From Candidatus Contendibacter sp. (lineage in GTDB: Bacteria; Pseudomonadota; Gammaproteobacteria; Competibacterales; Competibacteraceae): a DNA stretch of 64,000 nt. Under the pieces are notes generated by a model. It made no database searches. It was not told the origin of the DNA and saw only the letters and a program-made list of their open reading frames with translations. The position numbers were made by a program, and so were the translations under genes. The first letter of the stretch is position 1, and each line of letters starts with the position of its first letter. The stretch spans positions 208,897 to 272,896 of the forward strand of contig JARSSP010000044.1 of NCBI GenBank assembly GCA_029624675.1, in the 5' to 3' direction. Positions 44,867-54,514 of this stretch are shown here, piece after piece.

Positions 44867-45095
44867 TCATGCGCTAGCAATATCTTGATGGATACCGCCT
44901 GCGCGCCAACCGTTCCGTCAAGCAGCCGGCGGCGCGAGCCCGATCAGACCAGGCGCTCGCGCGAACGCGGCGACGTCTGGCTGCCCTGGCCCAGGGTGGC
45001 GGACGAAAACCAGGGCGAAAACAGTACACCCCCCAGAAAATATCTTTAGAATCGCGTTTTCGATCCCGACGCCACCCATTCGCGACCCACACGCC

Positions 45096-45980
45096 ATGGC
45101 CTACAAAGGTATCATTCTCGCCGGCGGCTCCGGCACCCGGCTGCACCCGCTGACGCTCACGGTCAGCAAACAACTCATGCCGGTCTACGACAAACCGATG
45201 ATCTATTACCCGATCGCCACCCTGCTGCTGGCAGCGGTCCGGGACATTCTCGTCATCACCACCCCGCGCGACCAGGAGGCGTACCAAACCCTGCTGGGCG
45301 ATGGGAGCCAGTGGGGCGTGAACTTCCAGTACGCGGTCCAGCCCAGTCCCGACGGGCTGGCGCAAGCCTTCCTGATCGGCGAGACGTTCATCGGGCGCGA
45401 TCCGGCCTGCCTGATCCTCGGCGACAACATTTATTATGGGCAAGGACTGTCGGCGGTGCTGCGCCGGGCCGCCAGCCGCGAGCGGGGAGCCACGGTGTTC
45501 GGCTATTACGTGCGCGACCCCGAACGCTACGGCGTGGTCAGCTTCGACGCCAGCGGCCGGGCGATGGACATCGAGGAAAAGCCGAAGAAGCCCAAATCCA
45601 ACTATGCGGTGACCGGCTTGTATTTCTACGACAACGACGTGGTGAATGTTGCCAAGAACATCCAGCCCTCGCCGCGCGGCGAGCTGGAAATTACCGATGT
45701 CAACAAGGTCTATCTGGAGCGCGGCGCGTTGAACGTCGAGGTGCTGGGGCGCGGCTACGCCTGGCTGGATACCGGCACCCACGAATCGCTGTTGGCGGCG
45801 GCTCATTTCGTGCAGGTGGTGGAACAACGGCAGGGTTTGAAGGTCGCTTGTCCCGAGGAGGTGGCCTGGCGGATGGGATTGATCGACGACGCGCAATTGA
45901 CGCGCCTGGCCGAGCCGCTGGCCAAGAGCGGCTACGGTCAATACCTGTTCGAACTGCTGGATCGGAGAATCGCATCGTGA
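45096..45980 (+). CDS. rfbA: Glucose-1-phosphate thymidylyltransferase
   Basis: 294 residues. [35 protein letters not shown] is the RfbA nucleotide-binding start; [37 protein letters not shown] and [14 protein letters not shown] complete the pattern. It makes dTDP-glucose for dTDP-L-rhamnose. Its stop overlaps the rfbC start (GTGA). Confidence 0.96.
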   Translation: MAYKGIILAGGSGTRLHPLTLTVSKQLMPVYDKPMIYYPIATLLLAAVRDILVITTPRDQEAYQTLLGDGSQWGVNFQYAVQPSPDGLAQAFLIGETFIGRDPACLILGDNIYYGQGLSAVLRRAASRERGATVFGYYVRDPERYGVVSFDASGRAMDIEEKPKKPKSNYAVTGLYFYDNDVVNVAKNIQPSPRGELEITDVNKVYLERGALNVEVLGRGYAWLDTGTHESLLAAAHFVQVVEQRQGLKVACPEEVAWRMGLIDDAQLTRLAEPLAKSGYGQYLFELLDRRIAS

Positions 45981-46591
45981 AGGTGATCGAAACCGGCCTG
46001 CCCGGCGTGCTGCTGCTGGAGCCGAAAGTGTTCGGCGACGCGCGGGGGTTTTTCATGGAAACCTGGCAGGCGGCGCGCTACCGCGAGGCCGGCCTGCCCG
46101 AACGCTTCGTTCAGGATAACCATTCCCGTTCCCGCCGGGGCGTGCTGCGCGGTCTGCACTATCAATTGATCCAGCCCCAGGGCAAGCTGGTTTGGGTGAC
46201 GCGCGGGGCGGTGTTCGACGTGGCGGTGGACATTCGTCCGGGTTCGCCGAGCTTCGGCCGCTGGTACGGCTGCATCCTGGACGACGTCGCTCATCGGCAA
46301 TTGTATGTCCCGCCGGGTTTCGCGCACGGGTTTTGCGTGGTGTCGGACGAGGCGGACTTCTTCTACAAATGCACCGACTACTACCATCCCCCGTCGGAGC
46401 GCGGCATCGCCTGGGACGACCCGGCGATTGGCATTGAATGGCCGCTGCGGGAGGTGTCGCTGTCGGCCAAGGACCAACAAAATCCCCGGTTGAACGCGCG
46501 GCGTCCCGAGGATTTACCGGTTTACGAAGATTCCCCCTCACCTCCAACCCCTCTCCCTCAAGGGGCAAGGGGAGCGTTGAACGAGGACTGA
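45977..46591 (+). CDS. rfbC: dTDP-4-dehydrorhamnose 3,5-epimerase
   Basis: 204 residues from the GTG at 45977, which overlaps the rfbA stop. Conserved parts are [78 protein letters not shown] and [20 protein letters not shown]. The normal domain ends near residue 185. The last about 18 residues ([19 protein letters not shown]) come from an interspersed C-rich repeat that has replaced the original end of the gene. Confidence 0.95.
   Translation: MKVIETGLPGVLLLEPKVFGDARGFFMETWQAARYREAGLPERFVQDNHSRSRRGVLRGLHYQLIQPQGKLVWVTRGAVFDVAVDIRPGSPSFGRWYGCILDDVAHRQLYVPPGFAHGFCVVSDEADFFYKCTDYYHPPSERGIAWDDPAIGIEWPLREVSLSAKDQQNPRLNARRPEDLPVYEDSPSPPTPLPQGARGALNED
46533..46580. repeat. Interspersed C-rich repeat in the rfbC tail
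   Basis: CCCCTCACCTCCAACCCCTC followed by TCCCTCAAGGGGCAAGGGG forms a C-rich half pairing partly with a G-rich half. It resembles the element at 13911-13950 and is read as [12 protein letters not shown] in rfbC. Repeats of this kind occur in many copies in some proteobacteria. Confidence 0.65.
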
Positions 46592-46594
46592 GCC

Positions 46595-47473
46595 ATGCGG
46601 ATTCTGATCATCGGCGCTCAGGGCCAGGTCGGTTGGGAACTGACCCGGCGCGCGTCCCTGCTCGGTCACGACGTGCTGGCTTGGGACGTGGCCGAACTGG
46701 ACATCGCCGACGCCGACGCCGTGAATCGGGCGTTGGCTACCCTCGGCATGGACGTGGTGATCAACGCGGCGGCCTACACCGCCGTGGACAAGGCGGAACA
46801 GGAACCCGCACTGGCGTTCGCCGTCAACCGCGACGGTCCCGCCCATCTGGCCGCCGCCTGCGCCCGTCTGAAAATCCCGTTGCTGCATATTTCCACCGAC
46901 TACGTGTACGACGGCGCCAAGCCCGGTCCCTACGTCGAGGACGATCCGACCAGGCCGATGGGGGTGTACGGCGCCAGCAAATTGGCCGGCGACGAAGCGG
47001 TGCGCCGGTTGCTGTCTCGCCACCTGATCCTACGGGTGAGCTGGGTGTTCGGGGTGCACGGCCACAACTTCGTCAAAACCATCCTGCGGCTGGCGCGGGA
47101 ACGCAAGGAACTGCGGGTGGTCGCCGATCAGTACGGCTGCCCAACCTTCGCCGGTGACATCGCCGATGTCCTGCTGGAACTGGCAGGGCGCGTCGCTGAA
47201 ATCGACACCCGCGACGCTTGGGGTATCTATCATTATCGCGGCGAGCCGGCCACCACCTGGCACGGCTTCGCCAGCGCGATCGTCGCAATGGCCCGCGAAC
47301 GCGAGCCGTTGTCCGCTCAAACCGTCACCGCCATCGCCACCGCCGACTATCCCTTGCCCTCCGCCCGGCCCGTCAATTCGGTGCTGGATTGCGCCAGGCT
47401 GGCCGCCCGATTCGGCATCCAGCCGCGTCCGTGGCAAGCGGGGCTGGCGGCGTTGTTGGCGTCCGGCGCCTGA
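46595..47473 (+). CDS. rfbD: dTDP-4-dehydrorhamnose reductase
   Basis: 292 residues. The NAD(P)-binding start MRILIIGAQGQVGWEL, the NAAAYTAVDKAEQEP segment, STDYVYDG, YGASKLAGDEAV (Tyr/Lys catalytic pair) and RVSWVFGVHGHNFVKTIL match RfbD. It performs the last step of dTDP-L-rhamnose synthesis. rfbB (the 4,6-dehydratase) is not in the window. The gene is 17 bases from gspE, so it may be co-transcribed with the secretion operon. Confidence 0.95.
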   Translation: MRILIIGAQGQVGWELTRRASLLGHDVLAWDVAELDIADADAVNRALATLGMDVVINAAAYTAVDKAEQEPALAFAVNRDGPAHLAAACARLKIPLLHISTDYVYDGAKPGPYVEDDPTRPMGVYGASKLAGDEAVRRLLSRHLILRVSWVFGVHGHNFVKTILRLARERKELRVVADQYGCPTFAGDIADVLLELAGRVAEIDTRDAWGIYHYRGEPATTWHGFASAIVAMAREREPLSAQTVTAIATADYPLPSARPVNSVLDCARLAARFGIQPRPWQAGLAALLASGA

Positions 47474-47490
47474 TTCCGGTCCTGAAATTT

Positions 47491-49239
47491 ATGTCCATCG
47501 ATCTTGGCGAATTACTGGTCGAGCGCCAAAAACTGGCCGACACCGATTTGCAGCGCGCCCGGCGGGTGCGGGAAGGCACCGGCGAGGGACTGGATACCCT
47601 GCTCGTCAAGCTGGGGCTGGTGTCGGAGCGCGACCTGGCCGAGGCGCTCGCCGCGCACTTGAACCTGCCGCTGGTTCGGCCCGGCGACTATCCCGAAACC
47701 TCGGCGACCAACGGCGGGGTTTCGCCGCGCTTTCTCAAGGAGTCGCGGATCATCCCCCTGTTCGAGGACGACCAGGGGTTGACGGTGGCGATGTCCAATC
47801 CGACCGACGACTACGTGCTGGCGGCGTTGCGGCTGGCGACCGGCAAGAGCATCACGCCGCGCGTTGGCATTCCCTCGGAACTCGACGCCGCTTTCGAGCG
47901 GCTGTACGGCGGCGGCCGCTCGGCGATGGGCCAGATCGTGGACGCCATCGGTCTGGCCGACAATCTGACCGACGAGGAGCAGATCCAGCACCTCAAGGAT
48001 TTGGCTAGCGAAGCGCCAGTCATTCGTTTGGTCAATCTGATGATCGCCCGCGCGGTGGAATCGCGGGCCTCGGACATTCACATCGAGCCGTTCGAAAATC
48101 GGCTCAAGGTCCGCTATCGGGTGGACGGCGTGCTGCGCGAGGTGGAGTCGCCGCCCTCGCGGCTGTCGGCGGCGGTCATCTCTCGCATCAAGATCATGGC
48201 CAAGCTGAACATCGCCGAGCGGCGCTTGCCGCAGGACGGACGGATTCAGTTGCGGGCGCAGGGCAAGGAAATCGACTTGCGCGTGTCCACCGTGCCGACC
48301 CTGTGGGGCGAAAGCGTGGTGATGCGTATCCTTGACAAGGCCAGCGTGGTGCTGGATTTCGAGGTCCTGGGGTTCAGTCCGCGCACCCTCGAGCGGTTTC
48401 TGGAAGTGCTGCACTTGCCCCACGGCATCATCCTGGTCACCGGCCCGACCGGGAGTGGCAAGACCACCACCCTGTACACCGCTCTGCAAACGCTCAACAC
48501 CTCGGAGCGAAAAATTCTCACCGTCGAAGACCCGGTGGAATACCAGTTGGAAGGCATCAATCAGATTCAGGTCAAGCCGCAAATCAATCTGAATTTCGCC
48601 AACGCCCTGCGCGCCATCGTCCGTCAGGACCCGGACGTGATCATGATCGGCGAGATGCGCGACCTGGAAACCGCCGGCATCGCCGTGCAGTCGGCGCTGA
48701 CCGGCCATCTGGTTTTATCCACCCTGCACACCAACGACGCCGCCGGCAGCGTCACCCGCCTGCTCGACATGGGGGTGGAGGATTATCTGCTGACCTCGAC
48801 CATCAACGGCATCCTGGCGCAGCGGTTGGTGCGCCTGCTCTGCACCCAGTGTCGCCAGCCTTACGTGGCGTTGCCGGAACTGGTCGAGGAAATGCGCCTG
48901 CATCGGTTTGCCGAGACGCGCGAGCAGTCTCCCCGCGCCTCGGCCAGGAAGGACATCGAAGATGAGGGTGGTGGGATCACCTTATATAAAGCGGTTGGCT
49001 GCGAGCAGTGCGGCGGGACCGGTTATCGGGGCCGGGCGGCGATCATGGAATTTTTGGCGATGAGCGACCCGCTGCGCCGCATGGTGCTCAAGCACGCCGA
49101 CGCCACCGAATTGCAGGTCGAGGCCCAAAAGGAAGGCATGGACACCATGTACGAGGACGGTTTGCGCAAGGCGGTCGCCGGCCTGACCACCATCGAGGAA
49201 GTGCTGCGGGTGACCACCCAGCAGGAACAGGAGGCGTAG
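47491..49239 (+). CDS. gspE: Type II secretion ATPase GspE
   Basis: 582 residues. The N-terminal GspE/XpsE domain (about 1-150) binds GspL. The ATPase core has GPTGSGKTTTLYTAL (Walker A, near residue 318), EDPVEYQLEGINQIQV (Asp box), DPDVIMIGEMRDLETA (Walker B) and the His box ALTGHLVLSTLHTND. A tetracysteine zinc motif is present (LCTQCRQ...CEQCGG). It powers pseudopilus assembly from the cytoplasm. First gene of an 11-gene E-F-G-H-I-J-K-L-M-N-D operon. Confidence 0.97.
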   Translation: MSIDLGELLVERQKLADTDLQRARRVREGTGEGLDTLLVKLGLVSERDLAEALAAHLNLPLVRPGDYPETSATNGGVSPRFLKESRIIPLFEDDQGLTVAMSNPTDDYVLAALRLATGKSITPRVGIPSELDAAFERLYGGGRSAMGQIVDAIGLADNLTDEEQIQHLKDLASEAPVIRLVNLMIARAVESRASDIHIEPFENRLKVRYRVDGVLREVESPPSRLSAAVISRIKIMAKLNIAERRLPQDGRIQLRAQGKEIDLRVSTVPTLWGESVVMRILDKASVVLDFEVLGFSPRTLERFLEVLHLPHGIILVTGPTGSGKTTTLYTALQTLNTSERKILTVEDPVEYQLEGINQIQVKPQINLNFANALRAIVRQDPDVIMIGEMRDLETAGIAVQSALTGHLVLSTLHTNDAAGSVTRLLDMGVEDYLLTSTINGILAQRLVRLLCTQCRQPYVALPELVEEMRLHRFAETREQSPRASARKDIEDEGGGITLYKAVGCEQCGGTGYRGRAAIMEFLAMSDPLRRMVLKHADATELQVEAQKEGMDTMYEDGLRKAVAGLTTIEEVLRVTTQQEQEA

Positions 49240-49240
49240 C

Positions 49241-50461
49241 GTGCCGCGCTATCGCTACGAGGCGGTGGACGCCGTCGGCGAAACGCTGCGCGAGGAACTG
49301 GACGCCGCGTCGCCGGAAGCGGCCGTCGAACACCTCCGCGACCAGGGTTTGCTGCCCTTGTCGGTCGCTGAGGTTAAGGGAGGCTGGTTGCGCGGCGGTT
49401 TCGGTCAGCCACTGTTCAGCCAGCGTCGGTCAGTATCGCAAAAATCCATCATTCTCCTGACCCAGCAATTGTCCAGCCTGCTGAACGCCGGCTTGCCGCT
49501 GGATCGGGCGCTGACCATCCTCATCGGCGTGGCGGAGGACGAGCGCGGCAGGGCATTGCTGGAACGGGTGCGGGAGAAGGTGCGCGGCGGCTCGTCGCTG
49601 GCCGATGCCCTGGAAGCGCAGGGCGCGTTCTCGCGCTTTTATCTGAACATGATCCGGGCCGGCGAGGCGGGCGGCGCGCTGGAGGCGGTGCTGAAGCGGC
49701 TGACCGAGTTTCTGGAACGGTCGCGGGCGTTGCGGGAAACGGTGACCTCCGCGCTGATCTATCCGACCATCCTGGTCGCGGTGGCGGCGCTGTCGGTCAT
49801 CATCTTGCTGACGTTCGTGGTGCCCCAGTTCCAGCGCCTGTTCGCCGACGCGGGCAAGACGCTGCCGCTGGCGACGCAGATCGTCATCGCCGTCGGTGAC
49901 GGCTTTCGCCATTACTGGTGGGTCGGCGTGATCGTGATCGGCCTCATCGTGGCGGTCGTCCGTCAACAGTTGAGCCGACCGGAAAGCCGCCTGCGCTGGG
50001 ACCGGGGGTTCCTGCGCCTGCCCCTGTTTGGCGACCTGATCGCCAGGGTGGAGACCGCCCGGCTGTCGCGCACCCTGGGAACCCTGCTTGGCAATGGCGT
50101 GTCCCTGTTGAACGCGCTGACCATTGTCCGGGAAACACTGAGCAATCAGGTTCTGGTCGCGGCGCTGGGCGAGGTGGCGGAACATGTCAAGACCGGGCGT
50201 GGCCTGGCCGATCCGCTCTTGGAGGCCGAGGTTTTTCCCAAGCTCGCGGTCCAGATGATCCGGGTGGGCGAGGAAACCGGCCAGTTGCAGGAAATGCTGC
50301 TGCAAGTCGCCGAGACTTACGACGGCGAGGTGCAAACCGCCGTCAAGCGGATGTTGACGCTGCTGGAACCGGCCCTGATTCTGGGGCTGGGCGTGATCAT
50401 CGCCGGCATCATCATGTCGATCCTGGTGGCGATCCTCAGCCTGAACGAACTGGCGTTTTGA
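49241..50461 (+). CDS. gspF: Type II secretion inner-membrane protein GspF
   Basis: 406 residues. Two repeated T2SSF domains: LTQQLSSLLNAGLPLDRALTIL...MIRAGEAGGALEAVLKRL and LSRTLGTLLGNGVSLLNALTIVRE...MIRVGEETGQLQEMLLQ, with three membrane segments. Start GTG at 49241 one base past gspE, with AGGAGG just upstream. It is the platform protein that contacts GspE. Confidence 0.97.
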   Translation: MPRYRYEAVDAVGETLREELDAASPEAAVEHLRDQGLLPLSVAEVKGGWLRGGFGQPLFSQRRSVSQKSIILLTQQLSSLLNAGLPLDRALTILIGVAEDERGRALLERVREKVRGGSSLADALEAQGAFSRFYLNMIRAGEAGGALEAVLKRLTEFLERSRALRETVTSALIYPTILVAVAALSVIILLTFVVPQFQRLFADAGKTLPLATQIVIAVGDGFRHYWWVGVIVIGLIVAVVRQQLSRPESRLRWDRGFLRLPLFGDLIARVETARLSRTLGTLLGNGVSLLNALTIVRETLSNQVLVAALGEVAEHVKTGRGLADPLLEAEVFPKLAVQMIRVGEETGQLQEMLLQVAETYDGEVQTAVKRMLTLLEPALILGLGVIIAGIIMSILVAILSLNELAF

Positions 50462-50501
50462 ACGCCGATATGGTTGGCGCTTTTTCAAGAGTGGGCGATT
50501 G

Positions 50502-50936
50502 ATGAAATTGCAAACCCATGAACGCCGCGCGCGCGGCTTCTCTTTAATCGAACTGTTGGTGGTGCTGGTGATTCTCGGCCTGCTGGCCGGCCTGGTGGGG
50601 CCACAGGTGATCAAGTATCTGGGCGGCGCCAACACCAAGACCGCTAAGCTGCAAATCGAGGATTTCAGCACCGCGCTGGACGCTTTCCGGCTGGACATGG
50701 GCCGTTATCCCAACAGCGCCGAGGGCCTAGCGGCCCTGGTCGTGCAACCTTCGGGCGCAACCCGCTGGAACGGTCCCTACCTGCGCAAGAATACCATCCC
50801 CAAGGACCCCTGGGGCCACGATTATCAGTATCGCTCTCCGGGCCAGCATGGCGGCGCGTTCGATCTCTACTCACTCGGCGCCGACAACGCCGAGGGCGGT
50901 GACGGCGAAAATCAGGACGTGGTGAGCTGGCAGTAA
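50502..50936 (+). CDS. gspG: Major pseudopilin GspG
   Basis: 144 residues. The prepilin peptidase site is RARG/FSLIELLVVLVILGLLAGLVGPQV with Glu5 present. The globular part has IEDFSTALDAFRLDMGRYPN, GPYLRKNTIPKDPWGHDYQY and GADNAEGGDGENQDVV, including the calcium-binding acidic loop. It forms the main shaft of the pseudopilus. An in-frame TTG at 50499 precedes the ATG at 50502. Confidence 0.97.
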   Translation: MKLQTHERRARGFSLIELLVVLVILGLLAGLVGPQVIKYLGGANTKTAKLQIEDFSTALDAFRLDMGRYPNSAEGLAALVVQPSGATRWNGPYLRKNTIPKDPWGHDYQYRSPGQHGGAFDLYSLGADNAEGGDGENQDVVSWQ

Positions 50937-50942
50937 CCACTC

Positions 50943-51416
50943 GTGGACGCAGCGACGACCGCGCGCGGGCAGCGGGGGTTCACCCTGCTGGAAATTCTGG
51001 TCGCGCTGGTGATCGGGGTGCTGCTGGTGGCACTGGTTCCACCGCTGCTGTCGGGCATGAGCGGCGCGACCGAACTGCGCGGCGCGGCCCGGCAACTGGC
51101 CGCCGGGTTGCGCGGCGCCCGCAACGAGGCGGTGACCCGCCAGCAAGAGGCGGTATTGACGCTCGATCTGGCCGGGCATCGTTTCGGCGTGACCGGCGAT
51201 CCGCGCGTCGTCGCGCTGCCGGAGAGCGTGGCGCTCAAGCTCTACACCGCCCAGTTGGAATTGATCGACGGCGCGACCGGCAACATCCGCTTCTTTCCCG
51301 ATGGCAGTTCCACCGGCGGCCATATCACCGTCAGCGGTCCAAGACTGGCCTACCAGGTGAACGTGGATTGGCTGACCGGCGCCATCGCCATCGTCGAGCG
51401 GGAAATTCAGCCGTGA
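50943..51416 (+). CDS. gspH: Minor pseudopilin GspH
   Basis: 157 residues. The prepilin site GQRG/FTLLEILVALVIGVLLVALVPPLL with Glu5 is followed by a GspH-like sequence (ARQLAAGLRGARNEAVTRQQEAVLTLDLAG; RFFPDGSSTGGHITVSG). Starts at a GTG six bases after the gspG stop. Minor pseudopilins form or support the tip of the pseudopilus. Confidence 0.93.
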   Translation: MDAATTARGQRGFTLLEILVALVIGVLLVALVPPLLSGMSGATELRGAARQLAAGLRGARNEAVTRQQEAVLTLDLAGHRFGVTGDPRVVALPESVALKLYTAQLELIDGATGNIRFFPDGSSTGGHITVSGPRLAYQVNVDWLTGAIAIVEREIQP

Positions 51417-51829
51417 TGGTGGATCGAGGTGGTCAACGGGGGTTTTCCCTGCTGGAAGTGCTGGTGGCTTTCGCCATTCTCAGCGTTTCGCTCGGCGTGC
51501 TGTTGCAAGTTTTCGCCACCGGGTTGCGCAATGCGGGCGTGGCCGATGATTACACCCAGGCGACGCTGTACGCCGAATCGATCTTGGCCGCCTACGGCCG
51601 CGAGGCGCCGCTGAGCGAAGGCGTTCGCGAGGGTCCGATCAACGAGCGGTTTTCCTGGCGCGGCGCGGTGAGCGCCTACGCCGAGAACGTGCCGGACCCG
51701 GAAAAAACCCAGGTGCGGGTCTGGCGCGTCAGCGTCGAGGTGTTTTGGCGCGGTCTGACGCAAACCCGCTCGGTGATGCTGGAAACCGTGCGGTTGACGC
51801 CGCTGGAAGCGTCGGGGGTGCGCGGATGA
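51416..51829 (+). CDS. gspI: Minor pseudopilin GspI
   Basis: 137 residues. Prepilin motif GQRG/FSLLEVLVAFAILSVSLGVLLQVF with Glu5, then ATLYAESILAAYGREAPL and VEVFWRGLTQTRSVMLETVRL. ATG at 51416 shares a base with the gspH stop (TGATG); a GTG at 51413 is the alternative. Forms the tip complex with GspJ and GspK. Confidence 0.93.
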   Translation: MVDRGGQRGFSLLEVLVAFAILSVSLGVLLQVFATGLRNAGVADDYTQATLYAESILAAYGREAPLSEGVREGPINERFSWRGAVSAYAENVPDPEKTQVRVWRVSVEVFWRGLTQTRSVMLETVRLTPLEASGVRG

Positions 51830-52443
51830 CCGCTACACGCGGTTTGCCTCGCGAGCAGACCGGCTTTACTCTGCTGGAACTGGTGGTCGCCATTACCCTG
51901 ACGGGGCTGGTGCTGGTGTTGCTGTACGGCGGCCTGCGGTTGGGACTGAACGGCTGGGATAGCGGTGAGGCCCGCGCCGAGGCCACGAATCGGCTACGTC
52001 TGGCGGAAGAGTTTCTACGCCGCCAATTGGCTCAGTCCCTGACCGTTTACTGGACCAACGACCGGCAGGAAAGAGTGGTGGTGTTTGCCGGTGAATCGAG
52101 CCATATCGAGTTCGTGGCGCCAATGTTGGCTCAGTTGGGACAGGCCGGATTGTATCGGGTGCGGATCGAGGGAGGCGATGGCCGGTTGTGGATCCGCTGG
52201 CGGCCGTATCTGCCCGCGGAGCCGAATGCCGGCCAGGAGCGGGAAACCGTGTTGCTGGAAGGCGTTTCCGGCGTCGAATGGGCCTATTTCGGATCCGAGC
52301 GCGACGACGATCCCCGCCCGCAATGGCGTTCTCAGTGGACCAGTCCAACGCGGCGGCCATTGCTAGTGCGCCTGAATTTGGCCCTGCAAGGTCAGCCCTG
52401 GCCCGATCTGGTGGTGGCCCTGAGCGAGGGACCGCCGCGATGA
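51826..52443 (+). CDS. gspJ: Minor pseudopilin GspJ
   Basis: 205 residues. Prepilin motif EQTG/FTLLELVVAITLTGLVLVLLYGGL with Glu5, followed by RAEATNRLRLAEEFLRRQLAQSL. The globular domain has IEFVAPMLAQLGQAGLYRVRI, typical of GspJ. Start overlaps the gspI stop by four bases (ATGA). Confidence 0.93.
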   Translation: MTATRGLPREQTGFTLLELVVAITLTGLVLVLLYGGLRLGLNGWDSGEARAEATNRLRLAEEFLRRQLAQSLTVYWTNDRQERVVVFAGESSHIEFVAPMLAQLGQAGLYRVRIEGGDGRLWIRWRPYLPAEPNAGQERETVLLEGVSGVEWAYFGSERDDDPRPQWRSQWTSPTRRPLLVRLNLALQGQPWPDLVVALSEGPPR

Positions 52444-53375
52444 ACTACGTCGATTTTCGAAAATACCCCGCTGGCCAACACGGCATGGTGTTAGTTATTG
52501 TGTTGTGGATCGTGATTTTGCTGGCGGTGATGGCGGGCGGTTTCGCCTACTCGATGCGGGTCGAGACCCGGCTGGCGACGAGCGCGGTCGAGCGGGCGCA
52601 AGCCCGAGCCCTGGCCGAGGCGGGGATAGCCTATGGCTTGGTGTGGCAACTGGATCCAGAGGCTCAGAAGCAGTGGCCACCGAATGGCGATCCGCGCGAA
52701 TGGGCGTTTGGTGGCGGGCGGGTACGGATCGAGGTGACCAACGCTAGCGGTTTGGTGAATCTGAACAATGCCGGGGCCGAATTGCTCAAGGCCTTGTTGG
52801 CGGGGGTGGGTGTCGCGCCAAGGGACCAGGATAGGCTGGCGGACGCCATTCAGGATTGGCGCGATCCCGACGACCAACGGCTGCCCCAGGGGGCGGAAAG
52901 CGCCGACTACCGCGCCGCCGGTTGGCCCAAGCCCAAGAATGCCCCTTTTGAAAGCGTCGAGGAACTGGGACAAGTTCTGGGCATGACCGGAGAACTGCAA
53001 CAACGCTTGGCTAGCGTGACGACGGTATATTCCTATGAATCCACCGTGAATCCGGAATCGGCCCCCACCCGAGTCTTGAACGTCCTGGGGCTGGACGAGC
53101 GAACGGTGGCCGATTACGTCGCGACGCGCGCGCGCGCCGCCGCCGATGGCTTGCCCGCGCCACCCTTGTCGTCGAGCGAGGGATCATCCTTTTTCTTCGG
53201 GGGGCGCTCCAGCGTTTATCATATCAGGGTCGTCGCGGAAACCGACGCGGGAACGGCGGTAACCCTGGAAGCGGTGTTCGACGTGCAGGGTGGGATGGTC
53301 GGGCCAGGCGCGTTCGGGGCGAGCGCGTTCGGGGGACAGGGTCCGCGACTTCTGGCCTGGCGTGAGGGGTGGTAG
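52440..53375 (+). CDS. gspK: Minor pseudopilin GspK
   Basis: 311 residues. The leader motif GQHG/MVLVIVLWIVILLAVMAGGF lacks Glu5, which is the normal state for GspK. The large periplasmic part has LVNLNNAGAELLKALLAGVGV, LADAIQDWRDPDDQRLPQGAE and APFESVEELGQVLGM, all GspK-type. Start overlaps the gspJ stop (ATGA). It caps the pseudopilus with GspI and GspJ. Confidence 0.93.
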   Translation: MNYVDFRKYPAGQHGMVLVIVLWIVILLAVMAGGFAYSMRVETRLATSAVERAQARALAEAGIAYGLVWQLDPEAQKQWPPNGDPREWAFGGGRVRIEVTNASGLVNLNNAGAELLKALLAGVGVAPRDQDRLADAIQDWRDPDDQRLPQGAESADYRAAGWPKPKNAPFESVEELGQVLGMTGELQQRLASVTTVYSYESTVNPESAPTRVLNVLGLDERTVADYVATRARAAADGLPAPPLSSSEGSSFFFGGRSSVYHIRVVAETDAGTAVTLEAVFDVQGGMVGPGAFGASAFGGQGPRLLAWREGW

Positions 53376-53437
53376 GGCGCGGTCATTTTCCCCTATTCAT
53401 GGGACGGCGGTTTTTTTAACTGGAGTGTCTGTCGCTG

Positions 53438-54514
53438 GTGTTATCACTTTCGCAAGTCTTGAAAATCAACCCACGCCTGGACTGGGGCGCGGCGTGGCGT
53501 TGGTGGCGGGAAGGGTTGCTGGCATGGTTGCCCGTTGAGGTTCGCCGTTGGCTGGCGGGATCGGCGCGGCGACTGGTGCTCGCGGTGGAAGATGACGCCT
53601 GCGTGCTGGCGCGCGAGGAACCCGGCCACACCCAGGAACTGGAACGGCTGGATCGGTCGATGCCCGACTGGAAAGCGATAGCCGACCGGTTTCGAACGGA
53701 ACATCCCCAGCAATGGGTGTTGCGCGTTCCCGCCAGCCAGGCGCTCATTCGGACAGTCACCCTGCCGTTGGCGGCCGAGAAGAACCTGCGCCAGGTGGCG
53801 GGGTTCGAAATGGATCGGCTGACGCCGTTTGCCGCCGCCCAGGTTTATTACGACGCAGCCGTGTTGGAACGCCAGCCTGAATCGCGTCGTTTGCGGGTCG
53901 AACTGATCGTTCTGCCGCGCGCCGCCGTCGAGCCGATGCTGGCCCATTTACGGCAACAGGGGTTGCCGCCAGACGCGCTGGAGGTCGCGGGTGGTCGTCC
54001 CCACCTCAATCTGCTGCCACCGGAACAAATTCCCGCGCGTGGACTTTGGAGCCGGCGCTGGCGCGTGGCCGTGATCGCCGTCAGCCTGTCGCTGGTCGCG
54101 GCGGCCGTGGCGCTACCCATCTGGCAACAACGCGCATTGGTGTCTGAATCCATCGCCAGGGTTGATCAGGCCAAGAAGACGGCGCATCAGGCGTTGGCCT
54201 TGCGCGATCAACTCGACAAAACCTTGGAATCTTCCCGGATGCTGGCTCGAAAGAAACAATCGGTTCCCGCCCGGGTGGAACTGCTGCGGGAGTTGACCGT
54301 GATCCTGCCGGACGATACCTGGTTGGAACGGTTGCAGATCAAGGGAGATAACGTGCAGCTCATCGGGCAGTCGAGCAAGGCGTCGGCGCTGGTCGGAATC
54401 GTGGAAGCCTCGAAATGGTTCAGTGGGGCCGGCTTTACTTCGCCAGTGACGACCGATCCTCGAACCGGCAAGGAACGTTTCATGTTGAACGCCCGCATCG
54501 GACGAGAACCGTGA
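53438..54514 (+). CDS. gspL: Type II secretion protein GspL
   Basis: 358 residues. An N-terminal cytoplasmic domain (about 1-200) with actin-like features, including the pair QALIRTVTLPLAAEKNLRQVAGFEMDRLTPF and LELIVLPRAAVEPML, is followed by a membrane segment near 213-230 (VAVIAVSLSLVAAAVALPIW) and a PilN-like periplasmic domain (VELLRELTVILPDDTWLERLQI). It links GspE to GspM. Start is GTG at 53438, 62 bases past gspK. Confidence 0.9.
   Translation: MLSLSQVLKINPRLDWGAAWRWWREGLLAWLPVEVRRWLAGSARRLVLAVEDDACVLAREEPGHTQELERLDRSMPDWKAIADRFRTEHPQQWVLRVPASQALIRTVTLPLAAEKNLRQVAGFEMDRLTPFAAAQVYYDAAVLERQPESRRLRVELIVLPRAAVEPMLAHLRQQGLPPDALEVAGGRPHLNLLPPEQIPARGLWSRRWRVAVIAVSLSLVAAAVALPIWQQRALVSESIARVDQAKKTAHQALALRDQLDKTLESSRMLARKKQSVPARVELLRELTVILPDDTWLERLQIKGDNVQLIGQSSKASALVGIVEASKWFSGAGFTSPVTTDPRTGKERFMLNARIGREP

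Noticed and set aside
44874-45941. Long minus-strand open frame of 355 codons
   Set aside because: It is antisense to rfbA and has no recognisable domain; rfbA on the plus strand is certain.
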